From contig NZ_JBBEXD010000006.1 of NCBI RefSeq assembly GCF_037782385.1, positions 124,001 to 188,000 of the forward strand: 64,000 nucleotides of DNA, in the 5' to 3' direction. Numbering within the stretch: position 1 is the stretch's first letter; each line of letters starts with the position of its first letter. Positions 51,601-58,000 of this stretch are shown here, piece after piece. The translations under genes and the position numbers were made by a program. Origin of the DNA: Ascidiimonas meishanensis (GTDB taxonomy: Bacteria > Bacteroidota > Bacteroidia > Flavobacteriales > Flavobacteriaceae). The notes under the pieces are model-generated. The model saw only the letters and a program-made list of their open reading frames with translations, did no database searches and was not told the origin of the DNA.

Positions 51601-54600
51601 CAGGAAATGTTGGACAATCAAATTATGGTGCTGCTTGTAATTTTGTGGATACATATGCTAAGTATCTGGACAAATTAACCAAATATCCTATTTATACAAT
51701 AAATTGGGGCCTTTGGGAAGGCGAAGGTCTTGCCTCTGATGAAAAAATAAATAATGAATTACAAAAAATTGGGTTAACTCCAATTCAATCTCAGGAAGGA
51801 TTACAAATGTTCTCCAATATTTTGTCAAATAAATATTCTCAGGTAGTAGCTTGTAAAGCAACCAAAAAGTTACTTCAAAAAATGGGACTTGAACAAGAAA
51901 ATCAAATAAAAAACAGTAATCCAAAGATACAGGAAATAGCATCCATTCCTGTTAAAAAGGAAAGTATTCGTAAGTCATTAGAGCAAGAAATTTATAAAAC
52001 CCTTTCTGATGTTTTAAAAAATGAACAAGGCAGTTTTAATCAGTACACCCCATTTTCAGATTTTGGAGTAGATTCCCTTCTTGCAGTAGATATTATTCAA
52101 TCTTTAAACAAGCTATTACAGATTCAGTTACAACCAACTGATTTATTTAATTATGCTACAGTTGAAAAATTGACAGACTATATTCTCGAAGAGTTTGATC
52201 CTTTAGTTTTAGAAAAGGATCATACTACAAATAGTACACAAAATAAGACAGTAAAAGTTGAGATAAATAACAAGAATCACAAAATTCAAGAGCAAGCATA
52301 TAATGCTAAAGCTAACATAAAAGAAAGCAATAATTCTTTTATTGAATCAGAAAATGAAGATATCGCTATTATTGGTATGTCTGGTACTTTTCCAGACGCT
52401 CCAGATATTGAAACCTTCTGGGGAAATTTAAAAAAGGGGCAAAATGCGGTCAAGGAAATTTCTCGGTGGAAAGTAGATGATTTTTATAATCCAGATAGAA
52501 CCAAAGTAGATAAAAGTTATTGTAAATGGGGCGCTTTCATTGAAAAACCATACCTGTTTGATCCATTATTTTTTAATATATCTCCAAAGGAAGCAGAGTT
52601 GATGGATCCTCAACAACGATTATTTTTAATGGATGCTTGGAATGCATTAGAAGATGCGGGGTATTCAGATAAAGCTTTGGAAGACCAGAAGTGTTCTGTG
52701 TATATTGGTTGCGAATCGGGAGATTATAGTAATAAATTAAATGAAAGTGAGGTTCCAAAAGATGCATATATGTTTACAGGCAATGCAGCTTCTATATTAA
52801 CAGCTAGAGTATCTTATCTTTTAAATTTGAAAGGAGCCAGTGTGCCTGTAGATACAGCCTGTTCTTCATCGCTAGTAGCCATACACCTTGCTTGTGAAGC
52901 GTTGCGAAATAATACCTCTTCAATGGCTATTGCAGGAGGCATTGCTATTATGAATACACCAGAATTTTATACTCTTTCTTGTAGAGCAAGTATGCTCTCT
53001 GTAGATGGACAATGTAAAACCTTTGATAGTGATGCAAATGGATTTGTACCTGGAGAAGCGGTAGGTGTTATTGTACTCAAAAAACTTAAGGAAGCAGTAG
53101 CAGATGGAGATCATATTCACGCAGTAATTAAAGGTTCAGGAATCAACCAAGACGGTAAGACCAATGGTATTACAGCACCAAGCGCTCCTTCCCAAACAGC
53201 ATTAGAATTAGATGTTTATGAACGGTTTAACATCAACCCGAATGATATTTCATACGTAGAGGCGCATGGTACGGGTACCAAACTAGGAGATCCAATTGAA
53301 ATTGAGGCACTTACAAAATCATTTCGTGAATATACACAAGATAAGCAATTTTGTGCCATTGGATCGGTAAAAACAAATATAGGGCATACGCTTACCGCTG
53401 CCGGTATATCTGGAGTTATAAAAACGGTACTTTGCCTTAAAAACAAGTTATTGGTACCCTCCTTAAATCTTAAACAAGAGAACCCCTTTATTAATTTTGC
53501 TGACAGTCCTTTTTATGTAAATACGAAATTATCAGAATGGCAGAAAAGTAAAAGAATAGCAGCGATAAGTTCTTTTGGTTTCAGTGGAACAAATGCACAT
53601 CTAATTTTAGAAGAAGCTCCATTATCAAAACCAATGAAGAGTGATCTTAACGGTCCCTATTTATTCCCATTTTCGGCCAAAACACCTAAGGCTTTAAAAC
53701 AACGCTTAATTGATATAAGCAATTGGTTAGATGAAAATAAAGGAAAGTATAGCTTGCACGATCTATCACAAACGCTATGCTTGGGTAGAAGTCATTTTGA
53801 CCATAGAGCATGCATAGTGGCTAGTCATAAGGAAGAATTGCTGGAAGAAGTACATAGTTTACTAAACAGTGGGCATTCCTCTTCAGGGTTTATAAGTTAT
53901 GACAGTAATGAAAAAAACGAGATCATTAAAAATGATCTTGTTTATAATGATCCTTATGATAGTGCTAAAAAGTTTGTAGAAGGCTATATAATTGAATGGG
54001 CAGAAAGTAACAGTAGCTACCAAAAAGTACCATTACCTGTATATCCTTTTGATTGTGACACCTACGATGTTCCTCCTAAGAAAGTGCAGGTTATGGATAA
54101 TAAATTAGAGGCCCAAACAATTTTACATCCGGCAATACATGTAAATGCATCCACCCTTTTTGATGTAAAATTTAAAAGTGATTTTGGAATTCATAACTTT
54201 TTTCTGAGTGATCATCAAGTATTTGGAATTCCAACACTACCGGGAGTAATGTATTTAGAAATGGCCAGAGTAGCCGGAAGTATTGCTGTTGAAACTCCCG
54301 TCTTAAAATTATCAAATATTGTTTGGATAAATCCATTTAGACTTAATAACAAAGAACAGTTACAATCAATCTCTACGATACTCTTTCCAGATGAGAACCA
54401 AATTGTTTATCATATTAAAAATGAGGAATCATTATTTTCCGAAGGCGTAATAGAACTAGATTATATACCAGAGAATAAGGAAGAATTACAAGTAGATCTA
54501 AATCGGTTTTTAACAGATTCTGAAGAAATTATTTTGGGTAGTGATTGCTATCAGTTTTTTGAAGAGGCGGGACTTCAATACGGCCCCTCTTTTCAAAGTG

Positions 54601-54992
54601 TAAAACAAATCTATATCAGAGAAGAAGGCTGTCTGGCTGAAATAGAACTTCCAGAAAATCAATATGAATCAATAAAATCATTTGGATTACATCCTTCTAT
54701 TCTTGATGCCGCATTTCAATCGGTATTATCTATGATTAGTATAGATGATATGGAAAAGGGAGATTTATTACTTCCTTTTTCTCTGGACTGCCTAGAAATA
54801 TTAGGCGAATTAACAGCAAACTGTTTTGTTTTTATCACGATAGCAGATAGAACTAATACCAGTAGTTCATTTGATATCATAATGGTAAACCAAAACGGGG
54901 AACCTTTGATAAAACTAACTAATTTGATGGTTAGGAAGATTAGAAAAAAACAATTTAGGAAGAATGAAGAACTTCTTTTAACGAGTAATTAA
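36693..54992 (+). CDS. Trans-AT polyketide synthase, end of module 4 to start of module 8 (about 6100 residues)
   Basis: The start is the ATG at 36693; an in-frame TTG at 36669 would add 8 residues. Order (from 36693): docking-type helix (about 3-25), ACP4 (Ser89); KS5 (164-592; Cys333), KR4 (catalytic about 990-1183), ACP5 (Ser1291, with Glu instead of Asp before it); KS6 (1377-1803; Cys1547), ACP-like insert without Ser (about 1845-1935; Ile1889), DH4 (about 2075-2330; His2099, Asp2257), KR5 (about 2576-2790), C-methyltransferase (SAM motif at 3026), ACP6 (Ser3276), MDR-type ER (3389-3718); KS7 (3739-4163; Cys3909), DH5 (about 4350-4606; His4370, motif Gly is Ser4374, Asp4532), KR6 (about 4830-5016), ACP7 (Ser5128); KS8 (5222-5640; Cys5390), DH6 (5810-6083; His5841, Asp6005). 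All four KS keep both catalytic His. The protein ends after DH6, so KR and ACP of module 8 are on the next protein, 11 bases downstream. Confidence 0.95.
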   Translation: MNLDKKAIITKLKNKEITPQQASKLFHELAEKPKDLSKQDEHKTIHNASFKNAKEQFIWLLQQALSQEIEMPIDRIKAHVSFEKYGLDSVMILNITRKLEDQFGELPKTLFFEYLNLDSLSDYFVDNFESKLSTIFPEKESNTSDTLKKEKTVSKKKVSDKQSGDVAIIGMNCRFPQAENPQMFWENLKNGKDCITEIPIERWDHSFYYDPDKEKEGTAYSKWGGFISDYDKFDASFFNITPREAELMDPQERIFLESVWHTMEDSGYTRETLANSKVGVFVGVMYSHYQLYGAEAIQNGTRIVPGSSYATIANRVSYYCNFNGPSIALDTMCSSSLTAIHLAIDSLMKSESDVAIAGGVNLTLHPAKHLYLSQGKFASSEGKCRAFGADGDGYVPGEGVGAVMLKPIEKAIQDGDQIYAVIKSSRINHGGKTNGYTVPSPTAQGKLISEAIESAGIDIKTLSYLEAHGTGTSLGDPIEIKGLKNAFNRYDVKKQFCPIGSVKSNIGHLESAAGISGVIKILLQMKYRKLVPSIHSENLNPNIKFEDSFFFVQQKLENWEQPFLDNTYHPRRAGISSFGAGGANAHIILEEFEDSLGEYDSDSEQLIVLSAKTEEALKKYVQNFIKFLSHKQEIVSADYLADLSYTLRVGREPMKYRLAFLCSTLEECLDRLNAYNAGLFDGCHHGKLKNNMLPDTTMDLSGMNKNDIADLWAKGEIDLLAWESLRPTKRNKVSAPVYPFERERYWISYDSKNSLKVEKKLDFSKVYTFIEESAHAKTISEVKLPEQLLLFDQDVTNLQWINKNYPEIYVILITRGKEFKQLSDEMFELNPIQKDQFITLLEVLQKQNKQPSKVLNLWGLKELYNDEEQKAEHFFIETFNFIQSGALKRIFKGGFSFINLFSSKEQENSIPTYQAADALFKSVELEIPEFTGKTIETSYSDISQFFPQVIQEFSSTKNHHSIKLSNQERTFNTLRETKTIIRENCKPFKENGVYLITGGAGSLGLIMTEYISKETNANIIVTGRSALEGKKLQNIEALKSKGAKITYIQSDITNEKQVVQLYETILQEFEHLNGIIHSAGTLRDSLLINKTQEDIHAVLRPKISGAILLDRVMQKQNLDFFVMFSSAVGMIGNIGQVDYAFANSYLNHFARWRDELVKMDKRKGKTISICWPFWEGGGMTLNLDSKKWMAEHLGWEGLSNDLGFIIFKNILEQGTTVSMILHGDHTKIINSLGLDNSSNKETLKPASDTKEVVFDLEQMEVFLKQLFAKETKLPIHKIETDTFFEDYGIESVMIVNITRDLENTFGKLSKTLLFEYRSIDQLITYLIDNHLDEVHKKFKTKQSEKHISTAETSPYNSIKKEAVKRWDTPDNKIVNKKEPIAIVGLHGIYPGANSIDEFWELLKNGVDAITEIPKNRWDLKNFFDPEKGKNGKSYTKWGGFIEDIDKFDSLFFNISPLEAKLLDPQERLFLETSYHALQDAGYTRNQLKDQEVGVFVGAMYTQYQMYGAQESFSEKGFIPNSITSSIANRVSYYFDLNGPSLAIDTMCSSSHTAIHLACKSLQNGECNMAIAGGVNITSHPYKYLQLSHNLFASTDGKCRAFGEGGDGYVPGEGVGALILKPLSQALSDKDRIYGTIIGTAINHGGRTNGYSVPNPLIQSKVIEEALNDAKIASGDINYIEAHGTGTSLGDPIEIEGLNKVFSNKNGNFPVGSVKSNIGHLESAAGIAAITKVLLQLKHKQIAPSIHSKKLNPNLDIEKSPFYIPQSLEDWKQPETHGVNAPRRAGISSFGAGGANAHIIIEEYEQHMESLDITVSPQIIVLSAKSEKKLKECTQNLLNQLKNSTDDNVDDLLEINFLKEEVKEIISNFTKIPKENILENESLIEFGFDIISLKQIFSLLATHFSIDEGDLNFLDDSDSVYTISRFLHERKIQPSKNKKLPYSLQTLSYNLQLNREQMEVRLAFIAKDFKEVQLKLAKYLEGHTEGLYLGSKQNKKPKNKKNSNQIEEWIQGEEWLQIISLWTSGIHIDWSLLYDKPLPKISMPLYPFEKRICWIPEVSERKKTQHHSHTDTFISQGINFDKEVAFLHKIDITKAYFTDHRVKGVSVMPGVGHIEMAIQAMQKIHPEKLFEIHNLVWANIWSAENEDVFIKIAKTNGEEFEFEIAGKDTTLSRGQFIENVGNHNFSIDTHFIKSNTTKHLNSEVIYKTFNEIGLNYGMYYQGVKEVHLGTKFAYGKIKLPIVSYQDQFDFKLHPSMADAALQVAACMELEQASKNNLRLPYAISNIVVLKRIPEEAFVYAEKVNNDQYDIFVLDDQENTCVIFKGLTVKSLNPVSKEEELADFFYKEEWVKLTPILVEEKSKVNNILVIKPHTLNKAVTFFKEVFQDARMTFAEPMYSAKSNVSNNCYPIDSKQKDSWINFLTKTSEKFDTICFVSNGYSTDTQEGDIEFDSTNYHEEIVLFYRLIKALFIKDYSNSALNIFVLTFQTKDVFNEPVLSPVGSELFGFCHSLSKEQESWNVKVIDLEKEKNIFGDTELFRKALFQTSTLEIAIRKENLYQKILSSVALENKPNMSIRKNGTYLILGGTGGIGFEYACHLSRTYNANIILLGRTPENENIQEKIHIIDSLGGKALYCTADASDYISMQSAVDIAKRNFGNIHGAIHSALVLRDMTIQQMEEKDLIAVLSPKTIGAINLYQSLKYETLDFLLFFSSAQSITGNRGQANYAAACTFKDAFALYLDKIVPYPVKIINWGFWGSIGIVATKAYREQLKAQGVYSIEPAEGMQAISLVLQNHFNKIVAIKAETHLLEQIGLKTKENFSLQENDSLVKKIVPNVNIEPFNSSVKDQNIKASEKLEYLGALLVLKALQAENVFRTSQPSFSVQELKNQLGVIPFYERLFSAILDILETYKFCTQQNQIIKIIDISIETQKQLDKLEVLKQDFVIQHPNYESHINLLDACVTNIFSVLRGEAIATDIMFPNSSMHLVEGLYKGNAIADRANQVTSEFIKNAVVEILKKSPENKKIRILEVGAGTGGTSNSVLKALRPFTAQIEYIYTDVSSGFLSAAKQKFGKLYDFITFQTLDIEKSIALQGIEQESIDLVFGSNVFHATENINNTLHNCKELLTQDGIILLNELMEVKILTTLTFGLLNGWWKYEDPKQRLMHAPLLDEKLWSASLREANFQSVIILDEDNAFSQKVIVAQKNETTTSIEEKLRTSKTISTFDKKMRPIAMVKKKTNTSASKIENIVVNSISIVLDIEKELLDYDRAFSEYGVDSITGVSLINEINEKLGLVLKTTTLFDYPNINNLVDFIVQNYSNTITLEEEEESINSESIGLSKESFKEHSISDHTDSNKLDFKDNSEYNRIKPISEHTKLNTHVITPSANKLSHHQRIKITKPGTIESIQVETFIPELPSEDEVQIQVKAFSLNFGDLLCVKGLYPTMPPYPFSPGFEIAGIVTQIGANVSNFQAGDEVIAIMGEAMGGQSTIVNCKEIVVTPKPFNISFEEACGFPIVFLTMYHAFKLSNVKKGEKVLIQTAAGGTGLISVQLAQMFGAEIYATAGSQEKLDYLKNMGVPHLINYREDEFDKQIRELTNGKGVDVVLNTLSGDAIQKGIEVLASGGRYVEIAMTGLKNAVNIDISSMTDNQHFISVDLRKLMLRSPEIGSSYMAEMVEILEQKIITPTISKIFPFNQIKEAYYHLEGRSNIGKVVVSVPDFDLSNNKDQEENKDNSIQEKKSRDIAIIGMAGHFPGAKNITEFWNNIANGINSVKKVPTDRWDADALFNIDYRKTDSIHSTKGGFLDDVDQFDAAFFNISGREALLTDPQQRLFLEQSWLALEDAGYANNKISDISCSVFAGAGGGDYMERILKAGLQPEPQAFWGNNASVTVSRLSYFLNLKGTAIAMNTACSSSLVATHMACQSIFSGESDMAIAGGAFVMTMPSFYLLNSNANMLSPDGQCKSFDNSANGYVPGEGVAAIILKSLDKALEDGDNIHGVIKASSSNQDGRTNGITAPSSLAQTDVELATYKKANINPETISYIETHGTGTKLGDPIEIDALTNAFREHTDKKQFCAIGSVKTNIGHTVTCAGVASIIKAVMALKNKQIPPSLNFEKANEHIDFDNSPFYVNTQLKNWETPLSMKRRAAVSSFGFSGTNAHMVIEEAPKVYYKQIPKQEQYLFLLSAKTPTALKNKAEDLLEYLNQMSSSIDVSNIAYTLANCKMHLPVRIACIAANTNTLIKSIKAFVNAEKQDYFKANTNRKTKISREELESAQVLFQKNTFKYELKELEELAQYYVDGYGLNWNAFFDEDKYQKINLPSYPFERKSYWVELNDDEQELELTQQVKETTTKSPSNIFKKIIKSEDPIVAHHHVDSFPVLPGVAHIELALQALHYFKNTIDYKLNDLIWLYPIKIENDIELHVELWETKQKVNFSIKSKLDQSWITHSTGNFTKNITSDSVALEIPKIKARLDKHESQDEVFKKLEDYGMVYGTFYQGLIELWSNNDETLIKIELPEVHAPTFNQYFLHPTIMDAALQGTIGIVQDTLKKDPMLPFNVQEIQHISPLSKSGYAYIAKAKKADHFNIKILDDKGNLCVLVSNLAFREYKKNTIHPLYFPTWTLNKTPLDSKEVKNKKVLLVSDLSMKPLSDFIAKKHLNSSIEWLNSNDIKSEIDYFFLNEIDTVYFIVGDTSESINDVSALHQEQEQSIVPLFRLVKAVLAQNQSNSRIQFTVVTSNSVAVNSLEKISPFRSGLFGFIKTMSSEFKNWSVDFIDIDDYAFKDITNLEKIAQLISNEKGHSQGHEIALRQGERYERSFSTINFEEVTPVFKQEGVYLIIGGAGAIGNQLSAFLAEKYKANIVWIGRRELTRDIKQKIDQNTSKGGKTTYLSGDATDSVFIHTSIQYIEETIGALNGVIHCAAVLKDQYIKSMQEQDFIQVFRTKTDSSYILGDYFKNKPLDFMVFFSSIQSFAGNVGQSNYGAACNFVDTYAKYLDKLTKYPIYTINWGLWEGEGLASDEKINNELQKIGLTPIQSQEGLQMFSNILSNKYSQVVACKATKKLLQKMGLEQENQIKNSNPKIQEIASIPVKKESIRKSLEQEIYKTLSDVLKNEQGSFNQYTPFSDFGVDSLLAVDIIQSLNKLLQIQLQPTDLFNYATVEKLTDYILEEFDPLVLEKDHTTNSTQNKTVKVEINNKNHKIQEQAYNAKANIKESNNSFIESENEDIAIIGMSGTFPDAPDIETFWGNLKKGQNAVKEISRWKVDDFYNPDRTKVDKSYCKWGAFIEKPYLFDPLFFNISPKEAELMDPQQRLFLMDAWNALEDAGYSDKALEDQKCSVYIGCESGDYSNKLNESEVPKDAYMFTGNAASILTARVSYLLNLKGASVPVDTACSSSLVAIHLACEALRNNTSSMAIAGGIAIMNTPEFYTLSCRASMLSVDGQCKTFDSDANGFVPGEAVGVIVLKKLKEAVADGDHIHAVIKGSGINQDGKTNGITAPSAPSQTALELDVYERFNINPNDISYVEAHGTGTKLGDPIEIEALTKSFREYTQDKQFCAIGSVKTNIGHTLTAAGISGVIKTVLCLKNKLLVPSLNLKQENPFINFADSPFYVNTKLSEWQKSKRIAAISSFGFSGTNAHLILEEAPLSKPMKSDLNGPYLFPFSAKTPKALKQRLIDISNWLDENKGKYSLHDLSQTLCLGRSHFDHRACIVASHKEELLEEVHSLLNSGHSSSGFISYDSNEKNEIIKNDLVYNDPYDSAKKFVEGYIIEWAESNSSYQKVPLPVYPFDCDTYDVPPKKVQVMDNKLEAQTILHPAIHVNASTLFDVKFKSDFGIHNFFLSDHQVFGIPTLPGVMYLEMARVAGSIAVETPVLKLSNIVWINPFRLNNKEQLQSISTILFPDENQIVYHIKNEESLFSEGVIELDYIPENKEELQVDLNRFLTDSEEIILGSDCYQFFEEAGLQYGPSFQSVKQIYIREEGCLAEIELPENQYESIKSFGLHPSILDAAFQSVLSMISIDDMEKGDLLLPFSLDCLEILGELTANCFVFITIADRTNTSSSFDIIMVNQNGEPLIKLTNLMVRKIRKKQFRKNEELLLTSN

Positions 54993-55003
54993 TAAAAAGC
55001 ATT

Positions 55004-58000
55004 TTGGATAATATAGCTCAAGCATCTCAAGAAATAATTACTGACCACTTAAAAGGTCAGTCCATGTTTTTTAAACCAGTTTGGCGAGAATGTTCTTTAA
55101 ATATAGAGAACGCAGTAGTAGATTTTCCAGAAGTGGTATTGTTTTTTGGAACGATACCATCAGATTATAAAAAGACATTCAATACGTCTAGAATTATACA
55201 AGTTAATGCAAAAGAAAACTATAGGGAATTAAATAATGGCTATGAAATAAGAGCAAAGAATTTTGAAGATTATTCGGCTATCCTCAAGGAGGTAGAAGGT
55301 TATAGCTTATTAATTGTTTTTGCTTGGCCATTAATAGCTGAATTTGATTTGTCTCTTGATAAACGTTTGGAATATGGGCCTAGTTCGTTTTTTCTTTTGA
55401 CTAAAGCGGTACTCGCCAATAAAAAAATCAGAAAAGCTACGTTTCAATATTTTTACCAAGGAAGTTTAAAAGAAACAGAGCCTTTGCATATGGGGCTCAG
55501 TGGATTTAATAAAACACTTGCCTTAGAAAATCCCAATTTTCCTGCTAAAATCATTGCTATTCATGAAACGATGTTGTCTTTTGTTAGTAAGCAGGAATAT
55601 TTTTCAGACCCAGTTACAGATCTCATATGTTATCAACATAATATTCGAAATATACAAGTACTAGAATTAGTCACTAATAGTAAAGTCTCTTCTTCAGGCA
55701 TAATAATTAAAAAACAAGGAACGTATATCATAAGTGGTGGTGCAGGGGAGTTAGGTCTTATTTTCACTGAATATTTAGCAGCAAAAAACATAGCCACTTT
55801 TATTTTAGTTGGGCGTTCAAAACTTTCTCATGAAAAAGAAATTAGAATAAAGAAAATATCTTTTCAAACAGGCTCTCTAATTTTATATTTTCAAACAGAT
55901 CTTACTAGTAAGACGGAAGTTCAAAATTTAATTAATAAAGTCCATCTTTCTTATGGAAGTATTAATGGGATTATTCATTCTGCTGGAATTTTAAAGGATA
56001 GTTTTTTATTAAAAAAAGAACAGCATGATTGGAATCAGGTGATTGCAACTAAAATGAAGAGTACCAATTATTTGGATGAATTTTCAAAAAAGGATCCACT
56101 AGACTTTTTTATTTTATTTTCTTCAATTGCTTCCATTATTGGATCTGTAGGGCAGGCAGATTATGCATACGCAAATGGCTATGTGAACGCATTTTCAGAA
56201 CAACGTAATCATTTATCATCTAAAGAGCTGCGTAATGGTAAAACTATTGCTATTAATTGGCCATTTTGGGAAAAAGGAGGTATGTATATGCCCAAAGAAC
56301 AAATAAGACTCATGAGGGAAACGGCTAATGTATGGCCATTAACAAGCGCTGAGGGTATTACTGCTCTTGAAAACTCAATTGGTTTTAATGAACCAATACT
56401 ATTATTTATTAAAGGAAACAAAACAAAAATAGAACGCATGATCAATCATAATTCTAGTACTATAATTACTGATAAAAATAATTCAGGAGAAGAAAAGGGA
56501 TTGAAGACAAGAGCTGAAAAATTCTTCAAGAAATTACTTGCAGAGGAAATAAAGCTTCCAGCTAGTAAAATTAAATCAAATGCGCCTTTAGAAAAGTATG
56601 GTATAGATTCTATGATGATAATGTCATTAACTCAAAAGCTTGAGAAGTCATTTGGAAGTTTGTCAAAAACATTATTTTTTGAATACCAGACGTTAGATGA
56701 ACTGGTTGATTACTTTATAGAAAATCACTCCAATGCGCTCCTTATTCAAATAGAAGATGAACCTTCTCAACCAGTGAATTTAAAGCCATTGGTTCCAGAA
56801 GCAAATAAAGTTTTTAGAAAATTTAGATTTCGAAAAAAACTACCTCAGGAGGAAAAACAAAAATCAGACAAGGAAAAACAAATTCCTGAGGTAGAAGAAA
56901 TAGCTATAATTGGTGTTAGCGGTCGTTATCCTCAGGCAAATACCTTAGAAGAGTTTTGGGAAAATTTAAAAGAAGGGAAAGATAGTATTACAGAAATTCC
57001 AGAAGATCGCTGGGATTGGAAATCTGATTTCTCTCCTAAAAAAGGAGAAGCAGGAAAATATTATAGTAAGTGGGGTGGATTTATGGATGACATAGATAAA
57101 TTTGATCCGCTGTTTTTTAATATATCTCCTTTAGAAGCTCAGTTAATTGATCCTCAAGAGCGGCTTTTTATGGAGACCGTTTGGCATACGCTAGAGAATG
57201 CTTGTTATACAAAATCTCAACTTTCTGGAAAAAAAATAGGGGTGTATGTAGGTGTTATGTATGGACATTATCAATTGCATGCTACATCTGAAGAAGGTTT
57301 TGTACCTAGTTCATCTTTTGCTTCCATAGCAAATAGAGTATCTTATTATTTTAATTTTTTTGGTCCAAGTATGGGAATAGACACTATGTGTTCTTCTTCT
57401 CTAACATCTATCCATTTGGCATGTAATAGTATTCTGTCTGGTGAAAGTGAAATGGCTATCGCAGGTGGTGTCAACATATCGCCACATCCTCAAAAGTATA
57501 AACTATTGAGTCAATCTCAATTTGCTTCTACTGATGGAAAATGTCACAGTTTTGGAGAAGGAGGAGATGGTTATGTACCAGGAGAAGGAGTAGGTGCAGT
57601 ACTTTTAAAACCTTTAAGTAAGGCAATAAAAGATAATGATCATATCCATGCAGTTATTAAGGGAAGCGCTTTAAATCATGGAGGTAAAACCAATGGCTAT
57701 ACGGTACCTAATCCAAAATCTCAATCAAACCTCATTAAAAGTGTCTTAAAAGACACTAAAATCCCTACAGACAGTATTGGATATATAGAAGCACATGGTA
57801 CAGGGACTTCTTTGGGAGATCCTATAGAAATTTCGGCGCTTAACAAAGCCTTTGGTACATTTAAAAAGAAAGCAACTTGTGCCGTTGGCTCCGTAAAATC
57901 TAATATAGGACATTTAGAATCTGCTGCAGGTATTGCAGCCATAACGAAGGTCTTACTTCAGATGAAGTATCAAAAACTGGTTCCTTCAATTCATTCCCAG